Shown here: positions 62,401-64,000 of the stretch, piece after piece
Position numbering within the stretch: the stretch's first letter is position 1
Layout: every line of letters begins with the position of its first letter
Assembly (NCBI RefSeq): GCF_040436345.1
Contig: NC_133221.1
Location: forward strand, 23,337,165 to 23,401,164
Direction: 5' to 3'
Source of the DNA: Pagrus major
Lineage: Eukaryota; Chordata; Actinopteri; Spariformes; Sparidae
Length of the DNA stretch: 64,000 nucleotides
Made by a program: the position numbers and the translations under genes
Notes under the pieces: generated by a model
Told to the model about the DNA's origin: nothing
The model's input: only the letters and a program-made list of their open reading frames with translations
The model's database searches: none

Positions 62401-63729
62401 CTGTCAGAGATTACAATTAGCCCTCTGTGACAGCAAACTCACTGCAACTATTTCAGGCGGATCATTTTTATACAGCCATAACCTCAATCAACAAAGTGAA
62501 GCCATGCACACTATTTTTTGTATACATCTGAACATTAAATATACACAGGAAAAGAGGAAATGGTTTGATGTCGCTTATCAAAATGCATCTTTGTCTCTTT
62601 TCTGTTTGGGGAGGAAAGTGGTCATTTTTTCTTGCTGCCACATCACTTCATTTTCAGGTAGTGACTATCAGTAACCGCTGTACTTCGAAAAAAATTCTTG
62701 GTGACCATTTGGTTAACAACACCACACCCTACTGACTCAAAAATGGACACCATGTTTTGGACTACATCGCAACATGTGACAGAATTTGAACACATTTTTT
62801 CCCCTTGTTTTGTCCTGCCATCCACATCTGAAAATTGCCATTCTACTGTAGACAAAGAGTAAGTGTTCCCAAATAAAGTGAAATGAAGCCCACTTTCTAT
62901 CACCTTCGATTTTTTTCGGTGATTACTTATTCAAATTAGCATGAAAGAGGGATTACAGGAATCATCATTTTATTAGCATTACTAAGCTGTTGTGAAATTG
63001 CTATTGCATACTCTGCACACAATCTTCATATGACAGAATGTCAGGAACAACAAAAATGTGTGTTCAGCCTAACACCTCATTGCTAGTCATAAAGAGCAGT
63101 AGGCAACAGAGTACAAGTTTAACCTGTTGAGACCATGCAGAGTAACCAGACTGTCTATCTTTGCACCGTTTTCCAGAGTCAAAAGTGCATTTGTGTGGAA
63201 TTTCAAGTTTTGTGCAATGGTGGCCTGTCAGGTTTGAAAGTGAGGTCTGTTTTAAAAGGACATGAGAAAATTTCTAGTAGAGCCCGACCGATATATCGGC
63301 GGATATTGGCCTATCACAGACCTGTTTCAGCGCATATGTTTTCCCATATGTACACTACGGAAAATATTGTTACAAGATAACAATGCTATAAAAGAAGCTT
63401 GGGTAATTTAAAATGATAATGACGTGCAGCATCACACAACCTAGCTGCAGATACACACTCACCTTCAGTGCAGCAGCCACAGTGTTAACCTCCTCCGTTA
63501 GCACCCTCTGACTCTCTTTGTAAGTCAGACAGGTGAACAGGTACTCCTCTGGGTCGAAGGAGTCAGCGCCCTGTTGCTCCACGTCACTGGCCACGCCCTC
63601 ATAGTAGCTTGCAATGTCGCCCTGATCCTCCTCGTCTCCCCCATCGTCCTCATCCTCCTCTTCTTCAGAGTTCACTCCGAAGTCTTCCTCATTACTGTCC
63701 GACGCCTGGCTGTTCATGTCCACAGACAT
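53408..63729 (-). CDS. arih2: ariadne-2 RBR E3 ubiquitin-protein ligase, 14 coding exons
   Basis: Known: ARIH2 is an RBR ligase activated by neddylated cullin-5 that transfers ubiquitin through a RING2 cysteine. Exons in transcript order: 63729-63463, 61296-61229, 60986-60914, 60698-60557, 59649-59528, 58839-58730, 58066-57949, 57747-57697, 57368-57347, 56870-56719, 56240-56097, 55420-55352, 55095-54970, 53479-53408. Sum 1536 nt, 511 aa (human 493). Seen: an acidic N-terminus with [20 protein letters not shown]1 from Cys143 with CGVC and [12 protein letters not shown] with CPGADCPIV and [15 protein letters not shown]2 with [17 protein letters not shown], whose Cys314 aligns with the catalytic Cys310 of human; [13 protein letters not shown]; then the Ariadne domain with [10 protein letters not shown] and the [13 protein letters not shown] end. 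Exon 9 is a 22-nt microexon. Exon 13 encodes 14 residues beyond the human junction. The last intron holds a fold-back transposon. An in-frame ATG lies seven codons upstream (MIDSIDC); the chosen start fits the MSVDMNSQ family N-terminus. Confidence 0.97.
53772..54795. mobile_element. fold-back DNA transposon, integrase-like family (IS3EU-like suggested)
   Basis: The element is bounded by the 6-bp target duplication CTCTGG (53766-53771 and 54796-54801). Its ends are TAGGGAAGCCC and, inverted, TACGGAAGCCC. The outer 321 bp at each side (53772-54092 and 54475-54795) are near-perfect inverted copies. Each arm holds the palindrome CTCGAGATCTCGAG and related GAGATAAC repeats. The inner part of the left arm (about 53825-53990) is also duplicated directly at 54093-54260. 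The 6-bp duplication and TA-starting ends recall the eukaryotic IS3EU superfamily; this assignment is from memory and tentative. It lies in the last intron of arih2 and carries only a truncated coding fragment, so it is non-autonomous. Confidence 0.75.
54315..54638 (+). pseudogene. truncated transposase-like N-terminus inside the fold-back element
   Basis: An open frame beginning [15 protein letters not shown] continues with [15 protein letters not shown], a helix-turn-helix-like motif, then [14 protein letters not shown] and [15 protein letters not shown]. This layout resembles the N-terminal region of integrase-type transposases of fish and cnidarian DNA transposons. The frame runs into the right inverted arm and then reads repeat sequence; no catalytic DDE domain is present. 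Its second half ([16 protein letters not shown]) exists again, inverted, in the left arm. It is a remnant, not a host gene. Confidence 0.6.
60462..60488. repeat. (CA)n microsatellite in an arih2 intron
   Basis: Pure CA array of about 27 bp; several shorter CA runs are scattered through 59650-60290. Confidence 0.9.
63276..63322. mobile_element. terminal fragment of a fish repeat (GAGCCCGACCGATATATCGG type)
   Basis: AGAGCCCGACCGATATATCG followed by GCGGATATTGGCC is a common fish repeat end, with the palindrome CCGATATATCGG near 63288. Only a short fragment is visible, in intron 1 of arih2. Confidence 0.45.
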
Positions 63730-64000
63730 GCAGTCGATTGAATCAATCACCCGGACAGGTAGACGGCTGGCCTACCTGTCGGATCCTAGTGTTCCTATTT
63801 GCAGAAATGGCTCGTTTGAAGCTCCACCTCTTCGTGTCTCCTCCCACACCTCTTTCCACCCGCTAGTGCCTCTGGTCAGAGACACACCGCTTTCCCGTCT
63901 GTGTGAGGCGCGTAGATCCGCGCTCAGCAGCAGCGGAAGAAGCAGAAGAAGTCACACTCCCCGTCACTCATTTGGAAAGCTGGTTACAGGGTGATCTGAG
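63730..64000 (-). promoter_or_regulatory. arih2: arih2 5' UTR / proximal upstream region
   Basis: G+C-richer sequence with CpGs lies upstream of the arih2 ATG. GCGGAAG (near 63935) is a possible ETS site. A GACAG then GTAGGCC donor-like motif lies at about 63770-63780, so an additional non-coding exon cannot be excluded. The window ends here. Confidence 0.4.

Overview
The window is nuclear DNA from a ray-finned fish, most likely a spiny-rayed (percomorph) teleost. It has many-exon genes with GT-AG introns, long (CA)n/(TG)n microsatellites, AATAAA polyadenylation signals, and relics of fish DNA transposons. There are no operons and no prokaryotic features.

Three genes could be reconstructed exon by exon in consistent reading frame, all on the minus strand. 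dalrd3 (16675-23164) has 13 coding exons and 570 codons; it is a tRNA-Arg binding cofactor of tRNA methylation. impdh2 (38148-49508) has 14 coding exons and exactly 514 codons; it carries out the rate-limiting step of GTP synthesis. arih2 (53408-63729) has 14 coding exons and 511 codons; it is an RBR ubiquitin ligase acting with cullin-5. Human DALRD3, IMPDH2 and ARIH2 also lie close together, on 3p21.31, so this is a conserved neighbourhood. The human neighbours WDR6, P4HTM and NDUFAF3 were not seen between them. Instead the dalrd3-impdh2 interval holds a plus-strand three-exon gene (25348-28232, 288 aa) with a Myb/SANT-like DNA-binding domain, a proline-rich and acidic linker and a C-terminal coiled coil. 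The same interval holds a tentative minus-strand small gene near 30.7-33.4 kb and a tentative plus-strand exon pair at 34.1 and 35.0 kb. The small gene's promoter shows an interferon-response-like GAAA repeat beside a TATA box.

Layout: 1-16.6 kb is a gene-poor stretch with microsatellites, a pyrimidine-rich block, several interspersed repeats, two AT-rich blocks that could be conserved regulatory elements, and one good orphan exon (661-828, minus). 16.7-23.2 kb is dalrd3. 25.0-28.6 kb is the Myb/SANT gene. 28.6-37.7 kb is intergenic with the tentative small genes and MITEs. 37.7-49.9 kb is impdh2, with a 747-bp deleted hAT element in intron 1. 49.9-53.4 kb holds a palindromic MITE and the probable arih2 3' UTR. 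53.4-63.7 kb is arih2, whose last intron carries a 1024-bp fold-back transposon with 321-bp inverted arms and a transposase-like N-terminal fragment.

The genes do not form a pathway. Three are housekeeping-type genes kept together by ancestral synteny. The most unusual content is the fold-back transposon, the unrecognised small gene behind the interferon-type promoter, and the orphan exon at the left edge. Exon boundaries were placed by eye from splice signals, phase and remembered family sequence; no database search was possible.
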